Part shown: positions 21,990 through 33,240 of the stretch, piece by piece
How positions within the stretch are numbered: position 1 is the stretch's first letter
How the letters are laid out: every line of letters begins with the position of its first letter
DNA from: Lagopus muta
Lineage: Eukaryota > Chordata > Aves > Galliformes > Phasianidae
DNA length: 64,000 bases
Direction of reading: 5' to 3'
Assembly (NCBI RefSeq): GCF_023343835.1
Contig: NW_026040158.1
Span: forward strand, 1-64,000
Program-made: the position numbers and the translations under genes
The notes under the pieces: generated by a model
The model's input: the letters and a program-made list of their open reading frames with translations, nothing else
What the model was told of the DNA's origin: nothing
Database searches by the model: none

Positions 21990-24900
21990 GTGGGGGGAAA
22001 TGGGGGGGGGGGGGGAAATGGGGCAGAGGGGAGGGGGGGAATGGGATCCTAAAGGGGGACCCTAAAGATTATGGGATCCTAAAGGGGGCCCTAAAGGTTA
22101 TGGGATCCTAAAGGGAAAACCCTACAGATAATGGGATCCTAAAGGGGGACCCTAAGGATTATGGGATCCTAAATGGGGCCCTAAAGATTATGGGATCCTA
22201 AAGGGGGAAACCCTACAGATAATGGGATCCTAAAGGGAGACCCTAAAGATTGTGGGATCCTAAAGGGGACCCTAAAGATTATGGGATCCTAAAGGGGGAC
22301 CCTAAAGATTATGGGATCCTAAAGGGGGACCCTAAAGATTATGGGATCCTAAAGGGGACCCTAAAGATTATGGGATCCTAAATGGGACCCTAAAGATTAT
22401 GGGATCCTAAAGGGGAACCCTACAGATAATGGGATCCTAAAGGGAAAACCCTACAGATAATGGGATCCTAAAGGGGGAAACCCTAAAGATTATGGGATCC
22501 TAAAGGGAAAAAGGGATTTTGGGGGGGGAAATGGGGGGCAGGAAAGGGGGGAAATGGGATCCTAAAGGGGGACCCTAAAGGTTATGGGATCCTAAAGGGG
22601 ACCCTAAAGATTATGGGATCCTAAAGGGAAACCCTACAGATTATGGGATCCTAAAGGGGGCCCTAAAGATTATGGGATCCTAAAGGGGACCCTAAAGATT
22701 ATGGGATCCTAAAGGGAAACCCTACAGATTATGGGATCCTAAAGGGAAACCCTACAGATTATGGGATCCTAAAGGGGGACCCTAAAGGTTATGGGATCCT
22801 AAAGGGGACCCTAAAGATTATGGGATTCTAAAGGGGGAAACCCTACAGATAATGGGATCCTAAATGGGGACCCTAAAGATTATGGGATCCTAAAGGGGGA
22901 CCCTAAAGATTATGGGATCCTAAAGGGGGACCCTAAAGATTATGGGATCCTAAAGGGGGACCCTAAAGATTATGGGATCCTAAAGGGGGAAACCCTAAAG
23001 ATTATGGGATCCTAAAGGGAAAACCCTACAGATAATGGGATCCTAAAGGGGGAACCCTAAAGATTATGGGATCCTAAAGGGGGAAACCCTACAGATAATG
23101 GGATCCTAAAGGGGGAAACCCTAAAGATTATGGGATCCTAAAGGGGACCCTAAGGATTATGGGATCCTAAAGGGGGAAACCCTAAAGATTATGGGATCCT
23201 AAAGGGGGAAACCCTAAAGATTATGGGATCCTAAAGGGGAAATGGGATTTTGGGGGGGGAAATGGGATTTGGGGGGGGGAAATGGGGGGCAGGAAAGGGG
23301 GGAAATGGGATCCTAAAGGGGGAAACCCTAAAGATTATGGGATCCTAAAGGGGGACCCTAAAGATTATGGGATCCTAAAGGGGGACCCTAAAGATTATGG
23401 GATCCTAAAGGGAAACCCTACAGATAATGGGATCCTAAATGGGGACCCTAAGGATTATGGGATCCTAAATGGGGCCCTAAAGATTATGGGATCCTAAAGG
23501 GGGAAACCCTACAGATAATGGGATCCTAAAGGGAGACCCTAAAGATTGTGGGATCCTAAAGGGGACCCTAAAGATTATGGGATCCTAAAGGGGGACCCTA
23601 AAGATTATGGGATCCTAAAGGGGGACCCTAAAGATTATGGGATCCTAAAGGGGGACCCTAAGGATTATGGGATCCTAAAGGGAAACCCTAAAGATTATGG
23701 GATCCTAAAGGGAAACCCTAAAGATTATGGGATCCTAAAGGGAAATGGGATTTGGGGGGGAAATGGGGGGCAGGAAAGGGGGGGAAATGGGATCCTAAAG
23801 GGGGAAACCCTAAAGATTATGGGATCCTAAAGGGGATCCTAAAGATTATGGGATCCTAAAGGGGGAACCTAAGGATTATGGGATCCTAAAGGGGACCCTA
23901 AAGATAATGGGATCCTAAAGGGGGAAACCCTAAGGATTATGGGATCCTAAAGGGGGACCCTAAAGATTATGGGATCCTAAAGGGAAATGGGATTTGGGGG
24001 GGGGAAAAGGGGGAGAGGGGAGGGGGGGAATGGGATCCTAAAGGGGGACCCTAAAGATTATGGGATCCTAAAGGGGGAAACCCTAAAGATTGTGGGATCC
24101 TAAAGGGGGACCCTAAAGATTATGGGATCCTAAAGGGGAAATGGGATTTTGGGGGGGGAAATGGGGGGCAGGAAAGGGAGGGAAATGGGATCCTAAAGGG
24201 GGAAACCCTAAAGATTATGGGATCCTAAAGGGGGACCCTAAAGATTATGGGATCCTAAAGGGGGATCCTAATGGTTATGGGATCCTAAAGGGGGAAACCC
24301 TATAGATTGTGGGATCCTAAAGGGAAACCCTAAAGATAATGGGATCCTAAAGGGGGAAACCCTAAAGATTATGGGATCCTAAAGGGGACCCTAAAGATAA
24401 TGTTATCCTAAAGGGGACCCTAAAGATTATGGGATCCTAAAGGGGACCCTAAAGATTGTGGGATCCTAAAGGGGGACCCTAAGGATTATGGGATCCTAAA
24501 GGGAAAACCCTACAGATAATGGGATCCTAAAGGGGGAACCTAAAGATTATGGGATCCTAAAGGGGGACCCTAAAGATTATGGGATCCTAAAGGGGACCCT
24601 AAAGTTTATGGGATCCTAAAGGGGACCGTAAAGATTATGGGATCCTAAAGGGAAATGGGATTTTGGGGGGGGGAAATGGGGGGCAGGAAAGGGGGGAAAT
24701 GGGATCCTAAAGGGGGAAACCCTACAGATAATGGGATCCTAAAGGTGGACCCTAAAGGTTATGGGATCCTAAAGGGAAACCCTAAAGATAATGGGATCCT
24801 AAAGGGGGAAACCCTAAGGATTATGGGATCCTAAAGGGAAAACCCTAAAGATTATGGGATCCTAAAGGGGGACCCTAAAGATTATGGGATCCTAAAGGGG

Positions 24901-27000
24901 ACCCTAAAGGTTATGGGATCCTAAAGGGGGAAACCCTACAGATTATGGGATCCTAAAGGGAAATGGGATTTTGGGGGGGGAAATGGGGGGCAGGAAAGGG
25001 GGGAAATGGGATCCTAAAGGGGGACCCTAAAGGTTATGGGATCCTAAAGGGGGACCCTAAAGATTATGGGATCCTAAAGGGGACCCTAAAGATTATGGGA
25101 TCCTAAAGGGGGAAACCCTAAAGATTATGGGATCCTAAAGAAGGAAACCCTAAAGATTATGGGATCCTAAAGGGGGACCCTAAAGATTATGGGATCCTAA
25201 AGGGGAAACCCTACAGATAATGGGATCCTAAAGGGAAAACCCTACAGATAATGGGATCCTAAAGGGAAAACCTAAAGATTATGGGATCCTAAAGGGAAAC
25301 CCTACAGATAATGGGATCCTAAAGGGAAAACCCTACAGATAATGGGATCCTAAAGGGAAAACCCTACAGATAATGGGATCCTAAAGGGAAAACCCTACAG
25401 ATTATGGGATCCTAAAGGGAAAACCCTACAGATAATGGGATCCTAATAGGAAAAACCCTACAGATAATGGGATCCCAATAGGAAAACCCTACAGATAATG
25501 GGATCCTAAAGGGAAAACCTAAAGATTATGGGATCCTAAAGGGAAAACCCTACAGATAATGGGATCCTAAAGGGAAAACCCTACAGATAATGGGATCCTA
25601 AAGGGAAAACCCTACAGATAATGGGATCCTAAAGGGAAACCCAACAGATAATGGGATCCTAAAGGGAAAACCCTACAGATAATGGGATCCCAATAGGAAA
25701 ACCCTACAGATAATGGGATCCCAATAGGAAAACCCTACAGATAATGGGATCCTAAAGGGAAAACCCTACAGATAATGGGATCCTAAAGGGAAAACCCTAC
25801 AAATAATGGGATCCCAATAGGAAAACCCTACAGATAATGGGATCCTAAAGGGAAACCCTACAGATAATGGGATCCTAAAGGGGAAACCCTACAGATAATG
25901 GGATCCTAAAGGGAAAACCCTACAGATAATGGGATCCTAAAGGGAAAACCCTACAGATAATGGGATCCTAAAGGGAAAACCCTACAGATCATGGGATCCT
26001 AAAGGGAAAACCCTACAGATAATGGGATCCTAAAGGGAAACCCTACAGATAATGGGATCCTAAAGGGAAAACCCTACAGATAATGGGATCCTAAAGGGAA
26101 AACCTACAGATAATGGGATCCTAAAGGGAAACCCTACAGATAATGGGATCCTAAAGGGAAAACCCTACAGATAATGGGATCCTACACGGAAACCCTACAG
26201 ATAATGGGATCCTAAAGGGAAAACCCTACAGATAATGGGATCCCAAGGAGAAAACCCAACAAATAATGGGATCCCAATAGGAAAACCCTACAGATAATGG
26301 GATCCTAAAGGGAAAACCCTACAGATAATGGGATCCCAAGGAGAAAACCCAAGAATGAAGGGGATCCCAAAGACAAAACCCAACAAATAATGGGATCCCA
26401 ATAGGAAAACCCTACAGATAATGGGATCCCAAAGACAAAACCCTACAGATAATGGGATCCCAAGGAGAAAACCCAACAAATAATGGGATCCCAAAGACAA
26501 AACCCAACAAATAATGGGATCCCAAGGAGAAAACCCTACAGATAATGGGATCCCAATAGGAAAACCCTACAAATAATGGGATCCCAAGGAGAAAACCCTA
26601 CAGATAATGGGATCCCAAAGACAAAACCCAACAAATAATGGGATCCCAAGACGAAAACCCAACAAATAATGGGATCCCAAAGAGAAAACCCAACAAATAA
26701 TGGGATCCCAAGGAGAAAACCCTACAGATAATGGGATCCCAATAGGAAAACCCTACAGATAATGGGATCCCAAAGAGATAACCCAACAAATAATGGGATC
26801 CCAAAGACAAAACCCTACAGATAATGGGATCCCAAGGCGAAAACCCAACAAATAATGGGATCCCAAGGAGAAAACCCTACAGATAATGGGATCCCAAGGA
26901 GAAAAGCCAAGAATGAAGGGGATCCCAAAGACAAAACCCGACAAATAATGGGATCCCAAGGCGAAAACCCAACATATAATGGGATCCCAATGGGAAATGG
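21990..27000. repeat. 30-bp GGGATCC minisatellite, intron W7-W8
   Basis: The unit is near ATGGGATCCTAAAGGGGGAC followed by CCTAAAGATT. From about 22.0 to 25.0 kb it is punctuated by a G-rich block (GGAAATGGGATTTTGGGGGG ... GGGGCAGGAAAGGGG) near 22.0, 22.5, 23.25, 23.75, 24.0, 24.15, 24.67 and 24.98 kb. From about 25.2 kb it shifts to GGGAAAACCCTACAGATAAT units, and after about 26.2 kb to GGATCCCAAGGAGAAAACCC units. Confidence 0.95.
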
Positions 27001-27500
27001 GATTTTGGGGGGAAGTAATGGGATTTTGGGGGGAAGTAATGGGATTTTGGGGGGAAGTAATGGGATTTTGGGGGCGGGAAATGGGATTTTGGGGGGGAAA
27101 TGGGATCCCAAGGAGAAACCCTACAGATAATGGGATCCCAAAGACAAAACCCAACAAATAATGGGATCCCAAGGGGAAATGGGATTTTTAGGGGGGGGAA
27201 ATGGGATTTTGGGGTGGGAAATGGGATTTTGGGGGGGGAAATGGGATTTTGGGGTGGGAAATGGGATTTTTAGGGGTGGGAAATGGGATTTTGGAGGGGG
27301 GAAATGGGATCCCAAGGAGAAAACCCTACAGATAATGGGATCCCAAGGAGAAAACCCAACAAATAATGGGATCCCAAAGACAAAACCCAACAAATAATGG
27401 GATCTCAAGGGGAAATGGGATTTTGGGGTGGGAAATGGGATTTTGGGGGGGGAAATGGGATTTTGGGGTGGGAAATGGGATTTTTAGGGGGGGGAAAGGC
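27000..27500. repeat. G-rich 20-bp repeats next to W7
   Basis: Runs of GGGATTTTGGGGGGGAAAT-like units of about 20 bases alternate with the last GGATCCCAAGGAGAAAACCC units. The sequence ends about 25 bases from the W7 donor. On the transcript this is C-rich, the opposite of most arrays here. Confidence 0.9.
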
Positions 27501-27522
27501 TTTAGGGCCGCCCCATGCGCAC

Positions 27523-27679
27523 TTGTTGCACTGATGCTTGAGGTGCTTCTTGTAGCTCTCGTCCTGGAACAAGGCGTCGGGGTTGAACTTCCGGATCCAT
27601 TCGGCTTTATGGACATCCAAAGCATTGTGGGATTTCATCTTCTTCCCTTTACGACCTCGAGGGACCGGGATGGAGAGGC
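27523..27679 (-). CDS. CHD8: CHD8 exon W7: basic linker between SANT and SLIDE
   Basis: This 157-base exon starts [20 protein letters not shown], a strongly basic patch, and continues with ADWIRK-type sequence (here [20 protein letters not shown]) to HLKHQCNK. The region joins the SANT and SLIDE modules in the CHD6-9 subgroup. The acceptor is CCCTTCCAG and the donor GTGCGC; it enters in phase 1 and leaves in phase 2. The downstream intron begins at once with G-rich sequence of the 30-bp array family. The frame is intact and the exon is closely paired with W6. Confidence 0.97.
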
Positions 27680-27764
27680 CTGGAAGGGAAGGCAAGAGGT
27701 CAACCGGGGACCCCCTAAATAAGGGGTGGGGGTCCCAAATCTGCTTGGCATCCCATAACCTCAC
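27680..27764. other. 85-base intron W6-W7, no repeat
   Basis: The shortest intron of the window, with a clear CCCTTCCAG acceptor and GTGAGG donor. It holds no tandem repeat, unlike the introns on both sides of this exon pair. Confidence 0.9.
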
Positions 27765-27964
27765 CCGAATGGTTTTGGAGCTCCTTGGCCTTGCCGTTCT
27801 CGTTAGGGCTGATGAGATCCCAAATGAAGGCCTTGATGCTTTCGTCGCCCCGGTAGTGGAGGAGGCAGTAAATCAAGATGGCGCGGCAGATGGTTTCCAC
27901 GTCGCGTTCCGAGAGGCGGCGTTTGAAACGGCCGTGGGACAGGATTTCCTTCCATCGACCCCAG
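27765..27964 (-). CDS. CHD8: CHD8 exon W6: SANT-like domain
   Basis: This 200-base exon encodes the core of the SANT-like module. It starts [20 protein letters not shown] and continues through [20 protein letters not shown] and the FIWDLISP motif to KELQNHSG. In CHD remodellers the SANT and SLIDE modules bind linker DNA next to the nucleosome. The acceptor is CCCAACAG and the donor GTGAGG; the phases (2 in, 1 out) fit both neighbours. The next exon is only 85 bases away, the shortest intron in the window and one free of minisatellite. The frame is intact. Confidence 0.97.
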
Positions 27965-27969
27965 CTGTT

Positions 27970-30900
27970 GGGTGGGGGGAAAAGAAGGGGGGGATTATTG
28001 GGGTGGGAACGGGGGGACCCCAAAATTGGATGGCGTTAAAGATTGGAGCAGGGTTGGAAGGAAAGGGGCTCAAAATGGCTTCTTTGACCCAAAATTTGAT
28101 CATGGTTGGCAGCAAAATGGCTCAAAATGGCTTTTTCTACCCAAAGTTTGGTCATGGATGGCACCAAAATGGCCTTTCTACCCAAAACTTGATCATGGTT
28201 GGAACCAAAAAGGCCTTTCTACCCCAAATTTGCTCATGGTTGCCACCAAAGTGGCTCAAAATGGCTTCTTCTACCCAAAATTTGCTCCTGGTTGGCAACA
28301 AAATGGCCTTTCTACCCCAAATTTGCTCATGATTGGAACCAAAATGGCACCAAAATGGCCATTCTACCCAAAATTTGCTCATGATCAACACCAAAATGGC
28401 TCAAAATGGCTTTTTCTACCCAAAATTTGCTCATGGTTGGCAGCAAAGTGGCTCAAAATGGCTTCTTCTACCCAAAATTTGCTCATGGTTGGCACCAAAA
28501 TGGCTCAAAATGGCTTCTTCTACCCCAAATTTGCTCAAGATTGGAACCAAAATGGCTCAAAATGGCTTTTTCTACCCAAATTTGCTCATGGTTGGCACCA
28601 AAATGGACTTTCTACCCAAAGTTTGCTCATGGTTGGCTCCAAAATGGATCAAAATGGCTTTTTCTACCCCAAATTTGCTCATGGTTGGCAGCAAAGTGGC
28701 TCAAAATGGCTTCTTTGACCCAAAATTTGCTCATGGTTGGCACCAAAATGGCTCAAAATGGCTTCTTTCTACCCAAAATTTGCTCATGGTTGGCTCCAAA
28801 ATGGCTCAAAATGGCTTCTTCTACCCAAAATTTGCTCCTGGTTGGCAACAAAATGGCCTTTCTACCCCAAATTTGCTCATGGTTGGCACCAAAATGGCTC
28901 AAAATGGCTTTTTCTACCCAAAGTTTGGTCATGGATGGCACCAAAATGGCCTTTCTACCCCAAATTTGCTCATGGTTGGCCTCAAAATGGCTTCTTCTAC
29001 CCCAAATTTGCTCATGGTTGGCATCAAAATGGCTCAAAATGGCTTCTTTGACCCAAAATTTGCTCATGGTTGGCACCAAAATGGCTCAAAATGGCTTCTT
29101 CTACCCAAAATTTGATCATGGTTGGCACCAAAATGGCTCAAAATGGCTTCTTCTACCCAAAATTTGCTCAACATTGCCACCAAAATGGCCTTTCTACCCC
29201 CAAATTTGCTCATGGTTGGCAGCAAAGTGGCTCAAAATGGCTTCTTTGACCCAAAATTTGATCATGGTTGGCACCAAAATGGCTCAAAATGGCTTCTTTG
29301 ACCCAAAATTTGATCATGGTTGGCATCAAAATGGCTCAAAATGGCTTCTTCTACCCCAAATTTGCTCATGGTTGGCTCCAAAATGGCATTTCTACCCCAA
29401 ATTTGATCATGGTTGGCTCCAAAATGGCTCAAAATGGCTTCTTCTACCCAAAGTTTGGTCATGGATGGCACCAAAATGGTCTTTCGACCCCAAATTTGCT
29501 CAAGATTGGCTCCAAAATGGCCTTTCTACCCAAAATTTGATGATGGTTGGCACCAAAATGGCTCAAAATGGCTTTTTCTACCCAAAGTTTGGTCATGGTT
29601 GGCTCCAAAATGGCCTTTCAACCCCAAATTTGCTCATGGTTGGCACAAAAATGGCTCAAAATGGCTTCTTCTACCCCAAATTTGCTCATGGTTGGCAGCA
29701 AAGTGGCTCAAAATGGCTTCTTTGACCCAAAATTTGCTCATGGTTGGCATCAAAATGGCTCAAAATGGCTTCTTCTACCCAAAGTTTGGTCATGGATGGC
29801 ACCAAAATGACCTTTCTACCCCAAATTTGCTCATGGTTGGCTCCAAAATGGCTCAAAATGGCTTCTTCTACCCAAAATTTGATCATGGTTGGCATGAAAA
29901 TGGCTCAAAATGGCTTCTTCTACCCAAATTTGCTCAAGATTGGCACCAAAATGGCCTTTCTACCCCAAATTTGCTCATGGTTGGAAGCAAAATGGGGGAT
30001 TATTGGGGTGGGAACAGGGGGGACCCCAAAATTGGATGGCGATCCAGATTGGAGCAGGGTTGGAAGGAAAGGGGCTCAAAATGGCTTCTTTGACCCAAAA
30101 TTTGCTCAAGATTGGCAACAAAATGGCCTTTCTACCCCAACTTTGCTCATGGTTGGCATCAAAATGGCTCAAAATGGCTTCCTCTACCCTAAATTTGCCC
30201 ATGGTTGGCACCAAAATGGCTCAAAATGGCTTCTTTGACCCAAAATCTAATCATGGTTGGCTCCAAAATGGCCTTTCTACCCCAAATTTGCTCATGGTTG
30301 GCATCAAAATGGATCAAAATGGCTTTTTCTACCCCAAATTTGCTCATGGTTGGCTCCAAAATGGCCTTTCTACCCCAAATTTGTTCATGGTTGGCACCAA
30401 AATGGCTCAAAATGGCTTCTTCTACCCCAAATTTGCTCATGGTTGGCAGCAAAGTGGATCAAAATGGCTTCTTTGACCCAAAATTTGATCATGGTTGGCA
30501 CCAAAATGGCTCAAAATGGCTTCTTCTACCCCAAATTTGCTCATGGTTGGCTGCAAAATGGCCTTTCTACCCCCAAATTTGCTCATGGTTGGAACCAAAA
30601 TGGCCTTTCTACCCCCAAATTTGATCATGGTTGGCATGAAAATGGCTCAAAATGGCTTTTTCTACCCAAAATTTGCTCAAGATTGGCACCAAAATGGCCT
30701 TTCTACCCCAAATTTGCTCATGGTTGGAACCAAAATTGGGGATTATTGGGGTGGAAACGGGGGGACCCCAAAATTGGATGGCGATCCAGATTGGAGCGGG
30801 GTTGGAAGGAAAGGGGCTCAAAATGGCTTCTTTGACCCAAAATTTGATCATGGTTGGCACCAAAATGGCCCAAAATGGCTTCTTCTACCCCAAATTTGCT

Positions 30901-32770
30901 CATGGTTGGCACCAAAATGGCTCAAAATGGCTTCTTCTACCCAAAGTTTGGTCATGGATGGCAACAAAATGGCCTTTCTACCCCAAATTTGCTCATGGTT
31001 GGCCTCAAAATGGCTTCTTCTACCCCAAATTTGCTCATGGTTGGCAGCAAAGTGGCTCAAAATGGCTTCTTTGACCCAAATTTGCTCATGGTTGGCACCA
31101 AAATGGCTCAAAATGGCTTCTTCTACCCAAATTTGCTCAAGATTGGAAACAAAATGGCCTTTCTACCCAAAATTTGCTCATGGTTGGCATCAAAATGGCT
31201 CAAAATGGCTTCTTTGACCCAAATTTGCTCCTGGTTGGCATGAAAATGGCCTTTCTACCCCAAAATTTGCTCATGGTTGGCACCAAAATGGCCTTTCTAC
31301 CCAAATTTGCTCATGATCAACACCAAAATGGCCTTTCTACCCCAAATTTGCTCATGGTTGGAAGCAAAGTGGCTCAAAATGGCTTCTTTGACCCAAAATT
31401 TGATCATGGCTGGCACCAAAATGGCCTTTCTACCCAAAATTTGCTCATGGTTGGCACCAAAATGACCTTTCTACCCCAAATTTGCTCATGATTGGAACCA
31501 AAATGGCTCAAAATGGCTTTTCTACCCCAAATTTGCTCATGGTTGGCTCCAAAATGGCTCAAAATGGCTTTTTCTACCCCAAATTTGCTCAAGATCAACA
31601 CCAAAATGGCTCAAAATGGCTTCTTCTACCCAAAATTTGCTCATGGTTGGCACCAAAATGACCTTTCTACCCCAAATTTGCTCATGGTTGGCTCCAAAAT
31701 GGCTCAAAATGGCTTCTTTGACCCAAAATTTGCTCATGGTTGGCACCAAAATGGCTCAAAATGGCTTCTTCTACCCCAAATTTGCTCAAGATTGGCAACA
31801 AAATGGCCTTTCTACCCCCAAATTTGCTCAAGATTGGCTCCAAAATGGCCCAAAATGGCTTTTTCTACCCAAAATTTGCTCAAGATTGGCACCAAAATGG
31901 CCATTCTACCCCAAATTTGCTCATGGTTGGCAGCAAAGTGGCTCAAAATGGCTTCTTCTACCCAAAATTTGATGATGGTTGGCAGCAAAGTGGCTCAAAA
32001 TGGCTTCTTCTACCGAAAGTTTGATCATGGATGGCATCAAAATGGCTCAAAATGGCTTCTTCTACCCCAAATTTGCTCATGGTTGGCACCAAAATGGCTC
32101 AAAATGGCTTCTTCTACCCCAAATTTGCTCAAGATTGGAACCAAAATGGCTCAAAATGGCTTTTTCTACCCCAAATTTGCTCATGGTTGGCTCCAAAATG
32201 GATCAAAATGGCTTCTTCTACCCCAAATTTGCTCATGGTTGGCACCAAAATGGCCTTTCTACCCCAAATTTGCTCATGATCAACACCAAAATGGCATTTC
32301 TACCCCAAATTTGCTCATGGTTGGCTCCAAAATGGCTCAAAATGGCTTCTTCTACCCAAAATTTGCTCATGGTTGGCTCCAAAATAACATTTCTATCCAA
32401 AATTTGCTCAAGATTGGCACCAAAATGGCTCAAAATGGCTTCTTTGACCCAAAATTTGATCATGGTTGGCATGAAAATGGCTCAAAATGGCTTTTTCTAC
32501 CCCAAATTTGCTCATGGTTGGCTCCAAAATGGCTCAAAATGGCTTCTTCTACCCAAAATTTGCTCAACATTGGCAACAAAATGGCCCTTCTACCCCAAAT
32601 TTCCTCATGGTTGGCTCCAAAATGGCTCAAAATGGCTTTTTCTACCCAAAGTTTGGTCATGGTTGGCACCAAAATGGCCTTTCTACCCCAAATTTGCTCA
32701 TGGTTGGCATGAAAATGGCATTTCTACCCAAAATTTGCTCATGGTTGGCACCAAAATGGCTCAAAATTGA
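27970..32770. repeat. 41/52-bp minisatellite, intron W5-W6
   Basis: There are two unit lengths: about 41 bases (TTTGCTCATGGTTGGCACCA, AAATGGCCTTTCTACCCCAA) and about 52 bases with an added CTCAAAATGG. A unique segment beside the W6 acceptor (about 27985-28095, GGGATTATTGGGGTGGGAAC onward) recurs at about 29,995-30,105 and 30,725-30,845. Plus-strand open frames are repeat artefacts. Confidence 0.95.
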
Positions 32771-32889
32771 CTTTCCCCCCCAAAATCCCCCCTCAACTCC
32801 TTCACCCCCCCCTTTCCCACCCCAAAATCCCCTCCTAACCCCTTCATTCCCCCCTTCCCCCCCCAAAATCCCCCCCCTTCCATCCTCAC
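32770..32889. other. C-rich intron flank after W5
   Basis: About 120 bases of CCCCCCAAAATCCCCC-type sequence with CCTTCA steps, repeated about three times at roughly 50-base spacing between the array and the W5 donor. G-rich on the transcript strand. Confidence 0.7.
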
Positions 32890-32955
32890 CCATAGACCAG
32901 CAGATGCTTCTCCACCCTGAAGCAGTCGGTGCGCCCATAGGGATGCAGGACGTGG

Positions 32956-32992
<37 letters not shown>

Positions 32993-33128
32993 TCTCGTGC
33001 CTCCTGGCTCTGGGTTTCTCCTCATCCTCGCTTTCCAGGTCAGAAAACTCCACCAGGTCGTCGTCTCTCAAGGTGCTGAAGTGCCTGGTTTGCTTGCGGA
33101 CGCGCGGCGTGTCGATCACCAGGTTGTT
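32890..33128 (-). CDS. CHD8: CHD8 exon W5: SANT-leading exon with polyglutamine tract
   Basis: This 239-base exon encodes 79 residues plus two bases. It starts [20 protein letters not shown], passes an acidic [13 protein letters not shown] segment, and ends [17 protein letters not shown], which leads into the SANT-like domain. Between the RRHER motif and [11 protein letters not shown] it carries eleven glutamines, all CAG, at a place where mammalian CHD8 as I recall it has only a short histidine-containing linker. The acceptor is TTACAG and the donor GTGAGG (phase 2). The frame is intact. The uninterrupted CAG run makes length polymorphism likely. Confidence 0.97.
32958..32990 (-). repeat. 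(CAG)11 trinucleotide run encoding Q11
   Basis: Eleven uninterrupted CTG triplets on the plus strand read as CAG in the coding frame of exon W5 and encode eleven glutamines. There are no CAA interruptions, which is the configuration most prone to slippage. The tract lies in a charged, probably disordered linker between the acidic FSDLE segment and the SANT-leading [11 protein letters not shown] motif, so it could expand without hitting a folded core. Confidence 0.97.
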
Positions 33129-33235
33129 CTGTAACAGGGGGGAGGTTGGGGGGCAGGAGAGGCAACGTGGGGAGGTATGGAAGCTGGAGGAGATCTTGGG
33201 TACCGCTGGGGGCTCCTCAGCATCTCCAGGTGGTC
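33129..33235. other. Unique intron segment upstream of W5
   Basis: About 105 non-repetitive bases hold the W5 acceptor (TTACAG) and a short pyrimidine-rich lead on the transcript strand. No RNA gene boxes are seen. Confidence 0.6.
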
Positions 33236-33240
33236 CTTAT

